Shown piece after piece: positions 8,996 through 16,290 of a DNA stretch of 64,000 nt. Every line of letters begins with the position of its first letter. Within the stretch, counting starts at the first letter, position 1. The stretch is from Rickettsia tamurae (GTDB lineage: Bacteria > Pseudomonadota > Alphaproteobacteria > Rickettsiales > Rickettsiaceae). Location of the stretch: contig NZ_CCMG01000017.1 in assembly GCF_000751075.1 (NCBI RefSeq), forward strand, positions 1 to 64,000, in the 5' to 3' direction. A model generated the notes under the pieces. That model was not told the DNA's origin. It saw only the letters and a list, made by a program, of their open reading frames with translations, and made no database searches. The position numbers and the translations under genes were made by a program.

Positions 8996-10465
8996 TTATG
9001 TAATATAAGCTAAAAATTCTCTGATTAAGATTTGAATAAAATAGAAGAGAGTTACAGCACAGCAGCAAATTATTATACTGATTTGCATAGAGTAGGGGAG
9101 TGATTTTATTACACTAGATTCTACCAAAGAAGGTTTATAAATAGAGCTTAATATTTTGAGAAGGTAAAGGCTTGAGAATATGCTACTCGCTATTATGACA
9201 ATCATAACGATAATTTGATTTTGTTCGCTTGCAGCAAGTAATATTGAGAATTTGCTAATAAATCCGCTAAAGATAGGTATACCGATTAATGATAATGAAG
9301 AGATAGATATAATAAAAGAAATTAAAGGAAACTCTTTAGATACTCCGTGTAAATTTTGTATTTGATCGGCTTTCTTTAAACTGTAAATACTTCCCATACT
9401 ATAAAATAAGCAAATTTTACTAAAAGAATGTGAAACTAAATGAAGTATTGCGGCTCCAAGTGCCTTAGGTGTTAACATAAGAGCACTAAGTAAGGCGATG
9501 CTTAGTTGATTCATAGTGGAGTAGGCGAGTATTTTTTTAATATTATCCGTGCCTAGTGCTTTGATTGAGCTGTAAAATATGCTCACTATCGGTATAAAAA
9601 TTAACCAGTTAAACTCGGCAAATATCATTTGTAAATACGATAAACCGAATATATATAATAGGATTTTGTAAATACAAAATAGTCCGGTTTTAACCACTAT
9701 TACGGCATGCAGTAAGCTACTAACGGGATAATGTGCAACCATTGCAGCAGGAAGCCACGAATGTACCGGAAAAATTGCAGTTTTAGCAATTCCAAAAATA
9801 AACATTAATAATAAAATAATTGACTGGTTTTTAGAAAAATAATTTTCTACTAAACTCCCACTTGCAAAATTCCCGTTACCGACTTTAGTATAAAGAATTA
9901 TCACTGCCGGTAAAAATAATATTGTGGCAGAAATCATCAGAATTTTTAGATATTTATATAACCCGCTAAGTATTAGTACTATATTATTTTTGGTATGTCC
10001 TATTAAAAAAGCTGTAGAAATAGTTAAAAGCTCATAGCAAATAAACATCGTAAATAAGTTACTAGACAGAGCAATTAAAACACCGGTTAGAATAGTTAAG
10101 TTAAAGAAAAATAAGAATCTAGAAGAGTGTTCTATATTATTAATAGCAAGATATTTTGGAGTGTAAAGTAAAGCACAGATCCATAAAAAACCTATTAAGC
10201 TTAAGAAAATAAGCCCTAAAGGTTCAAGATGGAATCCTATAGAGTAATTACCGAATATATTAAATTCAAATCCTGCTCTAATACCTTTTAAAAACAACCA
10301 GTCTATAATTAAAATATTACCGAAGAAAAAAATAGCGATAGTAATAAGTAAAAAATTACGTATAAAACTATCTTTTTGTGTGGCATACGGACTGGTTAAG
10401 TTTAATGCACCAACTAGCAAAGTTGATAGAATCAAAAGACTCGGAGTAGTAAATTGTGTAATCAT
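8996..10465 (-). CDS. mrpD: MrpD-like cation/proton antiporter subunit (second copy)
   Basis: This 489-residue polytopic protein of the proton-conducting transporter family belongs to a complex expected to exchange Na+ or K+ for protons across the inner membrane. The helix-5 Glu is in FICYELLTISTAFL. The helix-7 lysine is in GIAKTAIFPVHSWLPAA and the helix-8 lysine in HAVIVVKTGLFCIYK, so the channel lysines look complete, unlike in its two paralogues. The frame stays open to 10501, but residues MVKPRGDKGKEN come from a palindromic repeat. The ATG at 10463-10465 starting MITQFTTPSLL is preferred. Confidence 0.85.
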   Translation of the reverse strand: MITQFTTPSLLILSTLLVGALNLTSPYATQKDSFIRNFLLITIAIFFFGNILIIDWLFLKGIRAGFEFNIFGNYSIGFHLEPLGLIFLSLIGFLWICALLYTPKYLAINNIEHSSRFLFFFNLTILTGVLIALSSNLFTMFICYELLTISTAFLIGHTKNNIVLILSGLYKYLKILMISATILFLPAVIILYTKVGNGNFASGSLVENYFSKNQSIILLLMFIFGIAKTAIFPVHSWLPAAMVAHYPVSSLLHAVIVVKTGLFCIYKILLYIFGLSYLQMIFAEFNWLIFIPIVSIFYSSIKALGTDNIKKILAYSTMNQLSIALLSALMLTPKALGAAILHLVSHSFSKICLFYSMGSIYSLKKADQIQNLHGVSKEFPLISFIISISSLSLIGIPIFSGFISKFSILLAASEQNQIIVMIVIIASSIFSSLYLLKILSSIYKPSLVESSVIKSLPYSMQISIIICCCAVTLFYFIQILIREFLAYIT

Positions 10466-10479
10466 GTTTTCCTTTCCCT

Positions 10480-10578
10480 TGTCACCCCGTGGCTTGACCA
10501 CGGGGTCTAGAATACAACTTATGATACTAATAATTTAAATATTTTTACTGGATGCCGTGATCAAGTCACGGCATGACA
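10480..10578. repeat. Palindromic element, CCGTGGCTTG type
   Basis: Arms TGTCACCCCGTGGCTTGACC and ATCAAGTCACGGCATGACA sit between two MrpD-like genes. It adds a false N-terminal extension to the downstream gene. Confidence 0.83.
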
Positions 10579-10595
10579 CAGTAGTTTTAAAAATT

Positions 10596-11897
10596 TTAAT
10601 TACTGGATTCCCGCTTTCGCGGGAATGACAATAGTACCATTTTATAATGATAAAATAGTGATCCTACGGAGCTGAGTAAAATTATAACAAAATCTAATAA
10701 TAGTCTTTGTCTAAATAATAATTCAAGAATATTTATTTTGATAAAAAATAATGGGCTTATAGGTAAGCCGCAACTGCAAATAATAACAATTATTGTTAAA
10801 ACTTTGTTAGGATTTTTTTTATAGCTTTCATTATAAGCATCTATCAAGAAAAGAGCTATTTTATTTATACTATCTGCAAATAATAAACTTGGCAAAACTA
10901 TTATACCGCCCTCGGTAACATACAATAGAAATACATAACCTATTTGAGTGAAACATGAATAAATTATAATATTCTTGAAATCTTTTGCCTGGTAAGCAAA
11001 ATACGGGGCTATAATAAGAGTAGCTAAAGCAATAGGTCTTATAAAGTTTGTAATAGCAGTTTTAATCGTCTCATAGCCTATAATAATATAAGTAAATTTA
11101 TATATTATATATATTCCTATTATAGTAGAAATCCCTGCTAAATATACTAAAGTGACTGAAGCCGTGTTATTATAAGCTCTCATCATCCAAAAATGCATAG
11201 GGAAAAAAGCCGTTTTTAAAATAGCTCCTATTAAGAAAAAACCGATAGCTATAGTGATTATACGGGAATTAGTATGTTCTTGCAAATAAGCTGCAACATC
11301 ATACATATTTAAGCTACCTGTAATGCTCAGCAAAAATCCTATGGCTATAAGAATAAGAGTTGCACCAATACTACCCATTATCAAGTAGTCAAAAGCTCCG
11401 ATTAAAGATTTTGGATTATTACCTGAGACTATCAAGACATAGCTACTAAGTGCCGAAATTTCTATAAACACATATAAATTAAAGAAATCATTAGTACTAA
11501 TCATTCCTAAATAGCCCGTATGAGCGAATAATAATATACCGTAAAATAAAGATTTTCTATTATTGTTGATATATTTTAAGATTGTTCGATTAGTAATCTT
11601 ATGACAAAAAACTAAAAAGAATAATAAAACCAAGTTAAGATAAATAATAATAGCTTGGTTTAGTGAATTTAGCCGATATTCTATTCCTATTGTTGAAGTC
11701 CATCCTCCCATGGTGTAAGATAGTTCCGTATTTTGTATAATGTTATATCCATAAACACTGACTAAAAGACTAGATAAAATGCAAACTACAGTAATTACTC
11801 GTGCCAATATAGTAAAGCGGAGAGATATTATTGAGAGTAAAGCCCCGAATAAAGGGAATAATATTTGTATGATAGGGAAATGGTTAGTTAGGATCAT
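10596..11897 (-). CDS. mrpD: MrpD-like cation/proton antiporter subunit (first copy)
   Basis: This 433-residue polytopic membrane protein follows mrpC in transcription order. The helix-5 Glu is in LYVFIEISALSSYVL and the helix-7 lysine in GAILKTAFFPMHFWMM. The expected helix-8 lysine is absent: VYLAGISTIIGIYIIYKF has Ile where TKxG is usual. The C-terminus is short for the family (480-500) and its final residues SFPRKRESSN are translated from a GCGGGAATGAC-type repeat at 10602-10630, so the natural end was probably lost. Function may be altered or reduced. Confidence 0.8.
   Translation of the reverse strand: MILTNHFPIIQILFPLFGALLSIISLRFTILARVITVVCILSSLLVSVYGYNIIQNTELSYTMGGWTSTIGIEYRLNSLNQAIIIYLNLVLLFFLVFCHKITNRTILKYINNNRKSLFYGILLFAHTGYLGMISTNDFFNLYVFIEISALSSYVLIVSGNNPKSLIGAFDYLIMGSIGATLILIAIGFLLSITGSLNMYDVAAYLQEHTNSRIITIAIGFFLIGAILKTAFFPMHFWMMRAYNNTASVTLVYLAGISTIIGIYIIYKFTYIIIGYETIKTAITNFIRPIALATLIIAPYFAYQAKDFKNIIIYSCFTQIGYVFLLYVTEGGIIVLPSLLFADSINKIALFLIDAYNESYKKNPNKVLTIIVIICSCGLPISPLFFIKINILELLFRQRLLLDFVIILLSSVGSLFYHYKMVLLSFPRKRESSN
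10602..10630. repeat. Partial palindromic element forming a protein C-terminus
   Basis: CTGGATTCCCGCTTTCGCGGGAATGACA is one arm of the palindromic family; GCTTTCGC within it is nearly self-complementary. It encodes the last residues of the MrpD-like protein on the minus strand. Confidence 0.75.
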
Positions 11898-11921
11898 GGG
11901 GCTTTATTCTCCATCGTCATT

Positions 11922-12062
11922 AGACATCTTTCTAAACTTCGCTTCTAGAGGTAAATACGTCGATCCGGTACTCGAATCCTCACGTACGCTTGTGTACGCT
12001 GCGGTTCGAGGTGAAGTGTCTCCTTTAAATTCCTCTCTATAAGCGAATTTGGAAAGATGTCT
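11922..12062. repeat. Rickettsial palindromic element, RPE1-like
   Basis: It begins AGACATCTTTCTAAACTTCG and ends GAATTTGGAAAGATGTCT. The minus strand translates to [20 protein letters not shown], the typical RPE1 peptide. A second copy is at 52194-52327. Here it is between mrpC and mrpD, not inside either gene. Confidence 0.88.
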
Positions 12063-12179
12063 ATTGCGAGAAGAAACTGCAAGTTTCGACGAAGCAATCC
12101 AGTAAAAAATTCTGTAAATCAGAATTTTTTTATTATTTTTGCTGGATTGCCACGCTCCTTGCAGTCGCTCGCAATGACG
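12063..12179. repeat. Palindromic element, CATTGCGAG type
   Basis: It runs from ATTGCGAGAAGAAACTGC to CAGTCGCTCGCAATGACG with paired GAAGCAATCCAG/CTGGATTGCC arms. It abuts the RPE1-like copy with no spacer. Together the two fill most of the mrpC-mrpD interval and give rise to a spurious 123-codon frame. Confidence 0.82.
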
Positions 12180-12271
12180 ATCCGGTATCCATACAACAAT
12201 GCTTTGGGGGAATGACATAAAGGACGGTAAGAATAACATAATCGAATGGGGGAATGACATAATTGAAAAAA

Positions 12272-12607
12272 TCATTTATCAAAATTAATTTCATTTTCTG
12301 ATATTGTACCAAAATATTTATAAATTTGATATATTAAACTTAAAGCTACGCTAAGAGTAGCAAACCCAACTACTATAGCAGTTAACATTAATACATGAGG
12401 CAAAGGGCTAGTGTAAGTAGTGATGCCCTCTTGTAAAATAGGTACACCGCCAGTTTTAATTTTTCCGATACTTAAATAAAATACTAACACCGAACTTTGA
12501 AAGATTCCAAGCCCGATAATTTTGTGAATATAATTACGACTTGTAAGCATTATAAATAAGCCGCTAGTTAGTAAAATCGAGGCAAAGAAATATATTAAAT
12601 GCGACAT
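12272..12607 (-). CDS. mrpC: MrpC-like (NuoK-like) antiporter subunit
   Basis: This small membrane protein of about 111 residues has three helices. It matches the MrpC/MnhC family, homologous to complex I Nuo[21 protein letters not shown], then a loop and [20 protein letters not shown], the conserved DPLPQALVLTAIVIG-like segment. The ATG at 12605-12607 ([11 protein letters not shown]) is chosen because the 12 residues before it derive from a repeat. It is the first gene of the minus-strand cluster and precedes the D-like subunits. No MrpA, B, E, F or G homologue is seen nearby. Confidence 0.88.
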   Translation of the reverse strand: MSHLIYFFASILLTSGLFIMLTSRNYIHKIIGLGIFQSSVLVFYLSIGKIKTGGVPILQEGITTYTSPLPHVLMLTAIVVGFATLSVALSLIYQIYKYFGTISENEINFDK

Positions 12608-12704
12608 AACATTGTTATACCGTGGCTTGACCACGGTATCCAAAAAAAATTTAAAAAAGACTAAATCCCGCTACAAGCTCAGCGTTGTTGCATGGACATC
12701 GAAT

Positions 12705-12826
12705 CGTTATTGCAAGCGACTGTCAAGGAGTGTGGCAATCCAGAAAAATAATAAAAAAATGCTAAAAATTAGCATTTTTTACTGGATTGCCTTCGCCAAT
12801 TGCTATGCAATTTCCTCGCAATGACG
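12705..12826. repeat. Palindromic element, CATTGCGAG type
   Basis: It runs from CGTTATTGCAAGCGACTG to TTCCTCGCAATGACG with an internal perfect hairpin AAATGCTAAAAATTAGCATTTT. It lies between mrpC and virB9 and yields a spurious plus-strand frame. Confidence 0.8.
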
Positions 12827-12873
12827 GAAAAACTGATCCATGCAACAACGCCTACAAGCTTGCGGGATGATAG

Positions 12874-13626
12874 TTAATATGCTTTGAAAGACTGATTAAA
12901 TACGCATGTGACTTTTTTGCCCTTACGTATAGCGAGCTTAGGAAAAACCTGTTCAAGGATCACCATATTAGGATTATCTTGAGCAAGGCGATAATTTACT
13001 AAAGATTCTCGAAGTGAATCGTCTACGGCAAAAATACCGGAAATCTCAGCGTTTTTATCCCTAAATTGTAGATAGGTAAACTCGCCGTCATCAAAAATTT
13101 TAATAGGAGCTATTTCTTCGCTACCGCTAATATAGTAATTAAAGTTATATTTTTCAGGATGAGTAAGATCGGGACTTGCTAGGGAAGCAGAAAAAGTTTG
13201 CATATGACCGCTCATATTGTCATTTTCGTCATCCGGATAAAGAAACTTTACGTTAAAGACCATTTCAGGATCACGCATATCAAGAGTTTCAGCGGCATAT
13301 AATTCAAAGAAGTAAGTCCGTTTATTAGTAATTAAAGTCATATTAGTAGTAGCATCCGGTTCCATCGGTTTAATAAAAATCCTATGACCGGCAGGTACTA
13401 TTTGCCATGAAGTAGTATCTCCCATAGAAATACTTACTATTTCCTCATCTCTTGCTAGCTCTATACTTGCTTGATAGCCGTAATATCCTGTGAATTTGAA
13501 AACATCGTCAGGGTTATAAGTCATAACTCTTAGACGTGGGTCTCGACCTAGAGGTCGTGATATAGTAAGAGCAAATACATCTAATGTAAGTATTATAAAA
13601 GTACAAAATATTATTAGTTGCTTCAT
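12874..13626 (-). CDS. rvhB9: Type IV secretion protein VirB9 (complete copy)
   Basis: This periplasmic to outer-membrane core component of the P-type T4SS is 250 residues, close to family norm. A signal peptide spans about 1-20 (QLIIFCTFIILTLDVFA). The N-terminal domain (20-130) binds inside the core chamber. The C-terminal beta domain (about 160-250, EIAPIKIFDDGEFTYLQF and AVDDSLRESLVNYRLAQDNP) normally docks VirB7 at the outer membrane. It follows virB8 with a one-base gap on the minus strand, and the pair diverges from the main rvh operon. A shorter paralogue is at 15734-16210. Confidence 0.93.
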   Translation of the reverse strand: MKQLIIFCTFIILTLDVFALTISRPLGRDPRLRVMTYNPDDVFKFTGYYGYQASIELARDEEIVSISMGDTTSWQIVPAGHRIFIKPMEPDATTNMTLITNKRTYFFELYAAETLDMRDPEMVFNVKFLYPDDENDNMSGHMQTFSASLASPDLTHPEKYNFNYYISGSEEIAPIKIFDDGEFTYLQFRDKNAEISGIFAVDDSLRESLVNYRLAQDNPNMVILEQVFPKLAIRKGKKVTCVFNQSFKAY

Positions 13627-13627
13627 A

Positions 13628-14326
13628 TTATTTCTGATTTTTATTCCTTAATAACTTTAGCTTGTAACTAGTAACGGTAAAATTGAACGGCATATCAGGT
13701 GAGGTACTTGTACTGATAGAATCCATTATAAATCCGATTCTTGCCTCCCATACCATATTTTCTAAAATTTTACCCGTACTATTTTTTGCCAATGATTCAA
13801 AAGTAACAACTGCCTCGTTATTATTTATATTGTTAATTGATAATATATTAATTGAGCGTCTATATAGTTTTTGATATCTTATGACCGGTGATAATGGGTT
13901 ATCAATATTCATAAAATTGGCAAATTGCATGTAAACAATGCTTGTAGAGCTATTTTTAATAAAGGTAAATTGTTCTTTTAATATATCATAATTATAGTCT
14001 TCTCGTTGTTTTACATAATTCTGAAGCATAATATTTGCAACAGAAATATAAGGATTTGCTAATGTTGAATGGTTAGTATTAGTAACGGCAGCTTGTTTTT
14101 CGGCATCATCTTTTATTAAATAACTTACTTTTTTGCTTATTGGTAGCAATATATTGATATTTATACAAATTAAGGTTAATAATAAGGTAAAAATCGTGCA
14201 TATTAAAAGTAGAAGACTTCTATGATTTAACGGTAAGATATATTTAAAATTATACCATTTTCTTGCATCAATAAAATATTCACCGGATTTTATATATTCT
14301 TGTATTGCGTTGGTTAATGGGTCCAT
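13628..14326 (-). CDS. rvhB8: Type IV secretion protein VirB8 (copy on minus strand)
   Basis: This 232-residue bitopic inner-membrane protein has one helix near residues 35-58 (LLLLICTIFTLLLTLICINI) and a periplasmic NTF2-like domain. VirB8 nucleates T4SS assembly and contacts VirB9 and VirB10. The block PVIRYQKLYRRSINILSINN is a recognisable VirB8 feature. It is first in a two-gene minus-strand unit with virB9 and reads away from the plus-strand virB7-D4 operon. It is clearly divergent from the second VirB8 at 15016, which suggests an old duplication. Confidence 0.9.
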   Translation of the reverse strand: MDPLTNAIQEYIKSGEYFIDARKWYNFKYILPLNHRSLLLLICTIFTLLLTLICININILLPISKKVSYLIKDDAEKQAAVTNTNHSTLANPYISVANIMLQNYVKQREDYNYDILKEQFTFIKNSSTSIVYMQFANFMNIDNPLSPVIRYQKLYRRSINILSINNINNNEAVVTFESLAKNSTGKILENMVWEARIGFIMDSISTSTSPDMPFNFTVTSYKLKLLRNKNQK

Positions 14327-14791
14327 AATTACTAGATTAATATCTAATTTTATTTTGTTTTAACTCTACCATAATTATTATAATATGATTATGATTTGTT
14401 AATTTAATGTTATTTAAGCTATAAAATAAGTTTATATTGTTGCTACAATATCAAATATTATTTAACTTTAAAATTAAAATAAATAAATTATAAATTAAAA
14501 TTATACAATAACAATTATTGATGTTAGTTATTATGTTATACTCGTCCCACTTGAAAAATTGGCGGCAATGTCTTTAATAAGTCCGCAGGTAGCCAGGTAT
14601 TAAGTATACGCTCGCTCCCAAGTTGAACTTCGTATAACTACTCTTTATTTACTTCAGAGTATAATAGTTTACAATCTTTTTAATATTTTTTTATATTTAT
14701 AAATAGATTTTTTCAAAAAATGCTTGTGAACTATTGTATAGTAAGGTAATTTTAAAATAGTAACAAGATAATTTAATAATGTATAATTAGA
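14327..14791. promoter_or_regulatory. Divergent intergenic region of the rvh T4SS
   Basis: This 465-base AT-rich gap lies between the minus-strand virB8-virB9 and plus-strand virB7-virD4 units, so promoters for both directions must be here or nearby. A palindromic element occupies 14535-14638. No confident -35/-10 pair could be assigned by eye because the whole region is A/T-rich. Confidence 0.5.
14535..14638. repeat. Palindromic element in the rvh divergent region
   Basis: Arms GTTATACTCGTCCCACTTG and CAAGTTGAACTTCGTATAAC surround a core with TTAAGTATACGCTC, a string also found in the element at 60540-60650. Its ACTTGAAAAATTGGCG start resembles the element at 18735-18864. Confidence 0.6.
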
Positions 14792-15019
14792 ATGTTAAAA
14801 TCATTAAAGTTTCTATTAGTATTAATTATGCTTGCTCAATTGTTGTCATGTACCCCTTCAGCTCCTTATGAAATTAAAAGCCCGTGCGTTTCTGCTGATA
14901 TAGATGATGGGTCGAGTTTAAGCGTAAATCCTTGTGTAAGAAGACCGGTTAATTCAGTAAATATAGCAGTAATAGTTTTACACAATAACAATGTAATAAT
15001 AAAAATACCTTTGATATGA
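14792..15019 (+). CDS. rvhB7: VirB7-like lipoprotein of the T4SS
   Basis: This 75-residue secreted lipoprotein has an N-terminal hydrophobic segment ending in the lipobox LLSC (Cys20). The mature part has two more cysteines (SPCVSAD and VNPCVRR). Its position first in the plus-strand rvh operon, its lipobox and its size fit VirB7, which anchors VirB9 in the outer membrane. At 75 residues it is longer than classical VirB7 (45-55). Its TGA overlaps the ATG of the next gene by four bases, implying translational coupling. Confidence 0.8.
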   Translation: MLKSLKFLLVLIMLAQLLSCTPSAPYEIKSPCVSADIDDGSSLSVNPCVRRPVNSVNIAVIVLHNNNVIIKIPLI

Positions 15020-15747
15020 ATAATATATTTGGCTTCTTTAAATCAAGTAACAACTCGAAAAGCGGTTCAGGAGATACACAAAATCAAGAAAGTATTAAAT
15101 CGGCTAATCCTTTAAAAATTACTCAGAATTGGTATGAAGAGCGATCTGATAAGTTAATTGTTCAACGTAACTTACTTGTCATATTAATAATACTACTAAC
15201 CATTTTTATGGTTATATCAACTTTAGTAATAGCATTTGTAGTAAAATCTAAACGGTTTGATCCTTTTGTTATTCAGCTTAATAGTAATACCGGACGTGCC
15301 TCGGTGGTAGAACCTATTTCATCACCGGTGTTAACGGCAGATGAGTCTCTTACAAGGTATTTTATAAAGAAATACATAACGGCACGGGAAACATATAATC
15401 CGGTTGATTTTGCGACTATAGCTCGTACGACAATAAGATTATTCTCAACAAGCGGTGTTTATTATAATTATCTTGGCTATATAAGAAATAAAGATTTTGA
15501 TCCTACGATAAAATATAAAGAAGATAATACTACATTTTTAGTAATAAAATCATGGTCAAAAATCGCAGCAGATAAATATATAGTTAGATTTTCCGTAAAT
15601 GAAACATCAGGAAGCCAATTAGTTTATAATAAAATAGCGGTAGTAAGTTATGCTTATGTGCCTATGCAATTAACAGATTCAGAACTTGATGTAAATCCGG
15701 TAGGGTTTCAAGTTAACGGATATAGGGTAGACGATGACAATAGTTAG
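15016..15747 (+). CDS. rvhB8: Type IV secretion protein VirB8 (operon copy)
   Basis: This 243-residue bitopic protein has a hydrophilic cytoplasmic segment (1-52), one helix (about 53-78, LLVILIILLTIFMVISTLVI) and a periplasmic NTF2-like domain. Typical VirB8 blocks are WYEERSDKLIVQRN before the helix, TRYFIKKYITARETYNP and DEDNTTFLVIKSW-like segments. It is nearer the classical VirB8 pattern than the minus-strand copy. It overlaps virB7 by 4 bases and virB9 by 14, so it is co-transcribed. Confidence 0.93.
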   Translation: MNNIFGFFKSSNNSKSGSGDTQNQESIKSANPLKITQNWYEERSDKLIVQRNLLVILIILLTIFMVISTLVIAFVVKSKRFDPFVIQLNSNTGRASVVEPISSPVLTADESLTRYFIKKYITARETYNPVDFATIARTTIRLFSTSGVYYNYLGYIRNKDFDPTIKYKEDNTTFLVIKSWSKIAADKYIVRFSVNETSGSQLVYNKIAVVSYAYVPMQLTDSELDVNPVGFQVNGYRVDDDNS

Positions 15748-16210
15748 ATTTTATTTTTTAGTTTTTATATTATTAAGCGGTTTTACAGTACAACGAGAAT
15801 GTCCGCTTGTAGATGATCCATGCAATAGTAGTAGTAATAATTATGTAGATGATTTATCTATAACTAAAGATAATAGGATAAAAACTTATATATATAATCC
15901 AAATGAAGTTTATTTATTAGTTTTGCATTTTGGCTTTCAATCGCATATAGAATTTGCTAAAAACGAAGAAATCCAAAATATAATTCTTGGGGATGCTTAT
16001 GCGTGGAAAATAACTCCTCTGGCAAATAGATTATTTATTAAGCCTCTTGAAAAAGATATCCGTACAAATATGACTATTATAACTAATAAAAGAACATATG
16101 AATTTGATATCGCTTCTACGGAACTTATGATGGGTAACGAAAGGGATTTAGTATATGTAATTAAATTTTACTATCCTAGGAAAAATAGTAATTACATGGC
16201 AAGGTTTTAG
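15734..16210 (+). CDS. rvhB9: Type IV secretion protein VirB9 (short copy lacking C-terminal domain)
   Basis: This 158-residue protein has a signal-peptide-like start (MTIVRFYFLVFILLSGF) and only the VirB9 N-terminal domain: FGFQSHIEFAKNEEIQNIIL, PLANRLFIKPLEKDIRTNMT and ITNKRTYEFDIA match equivalent parts of the complete VirB9 at 12874. It stops where the C-terminal VirB7-binding beta domain would begin, followed by a palindromic element at 16221. Retention of an open frame suggests a truncated but used paralogue; decay is the alternative. It is coupled to virB8 by overlap. Confidence 0.88.
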   Translation: MTIVRFYFLVFILLSGFTVQRECPLVDDPCNSSSNNYVDDLSITKDNRIKTYIYNPNEVYLLVLHFGFQSHIEFAKNEEIQNIILGDAYAWKITPLANRLFIKPLEKDIRTNMTIITNKRTYEFDIASTELMMGNERDLVYVIKFYYPRKNSNYMARF

Positions 16211-16220
16211 TAGGGTACTG

Positions 16221-16251
16221 TGTCATACCGTGGCTTGACCACGGTATGACA
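16221..16251. terminator. Short perfect hairpin between virB9 and virB10
   Basis: TGTCATACCGTGGCTTGACC pairs with the following ACGGTATGACA to make a compact stem, followed by TTTTTAAT. It is a minimal copy of the CCGTGGCTTG palindromic family. It could attenuate transcription between virB9 and virB10, but this is inferred from shape only. Confidence 0.4.
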
Positions 16252-16290
16252 ATTTTTAATATAAAACACTTTAACTAATATAATTTAGAT

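Noticed and set aside
8826-9008. 60-codon plus-strand frame upstream of the antitoxin
   Set aside because: Lies entirely on the GATACTTCAAG palindromic element and its AT-rich flank.
11904-12275. 123-codon minus-strand frame between mrpC and mrpD
   Set aside because: It is made of an RPE1-like element and a CATTGCGAG element end to end; no independent protein signal.
12612-12824. Plus-strand frame YRGLTTVSKK... near mrpC
   Set aside because: Translation of two palindromic repeats; same peptide type appears from other copies.
14700-14791. Promoter for virB7 (TTGTGA and TATAGT near 14725-14745)
   Set aside because: The spacing between the two hexamers is far too short for a sigma-70 promoter, and similar strings are everywhere in this AT-rich DNA.
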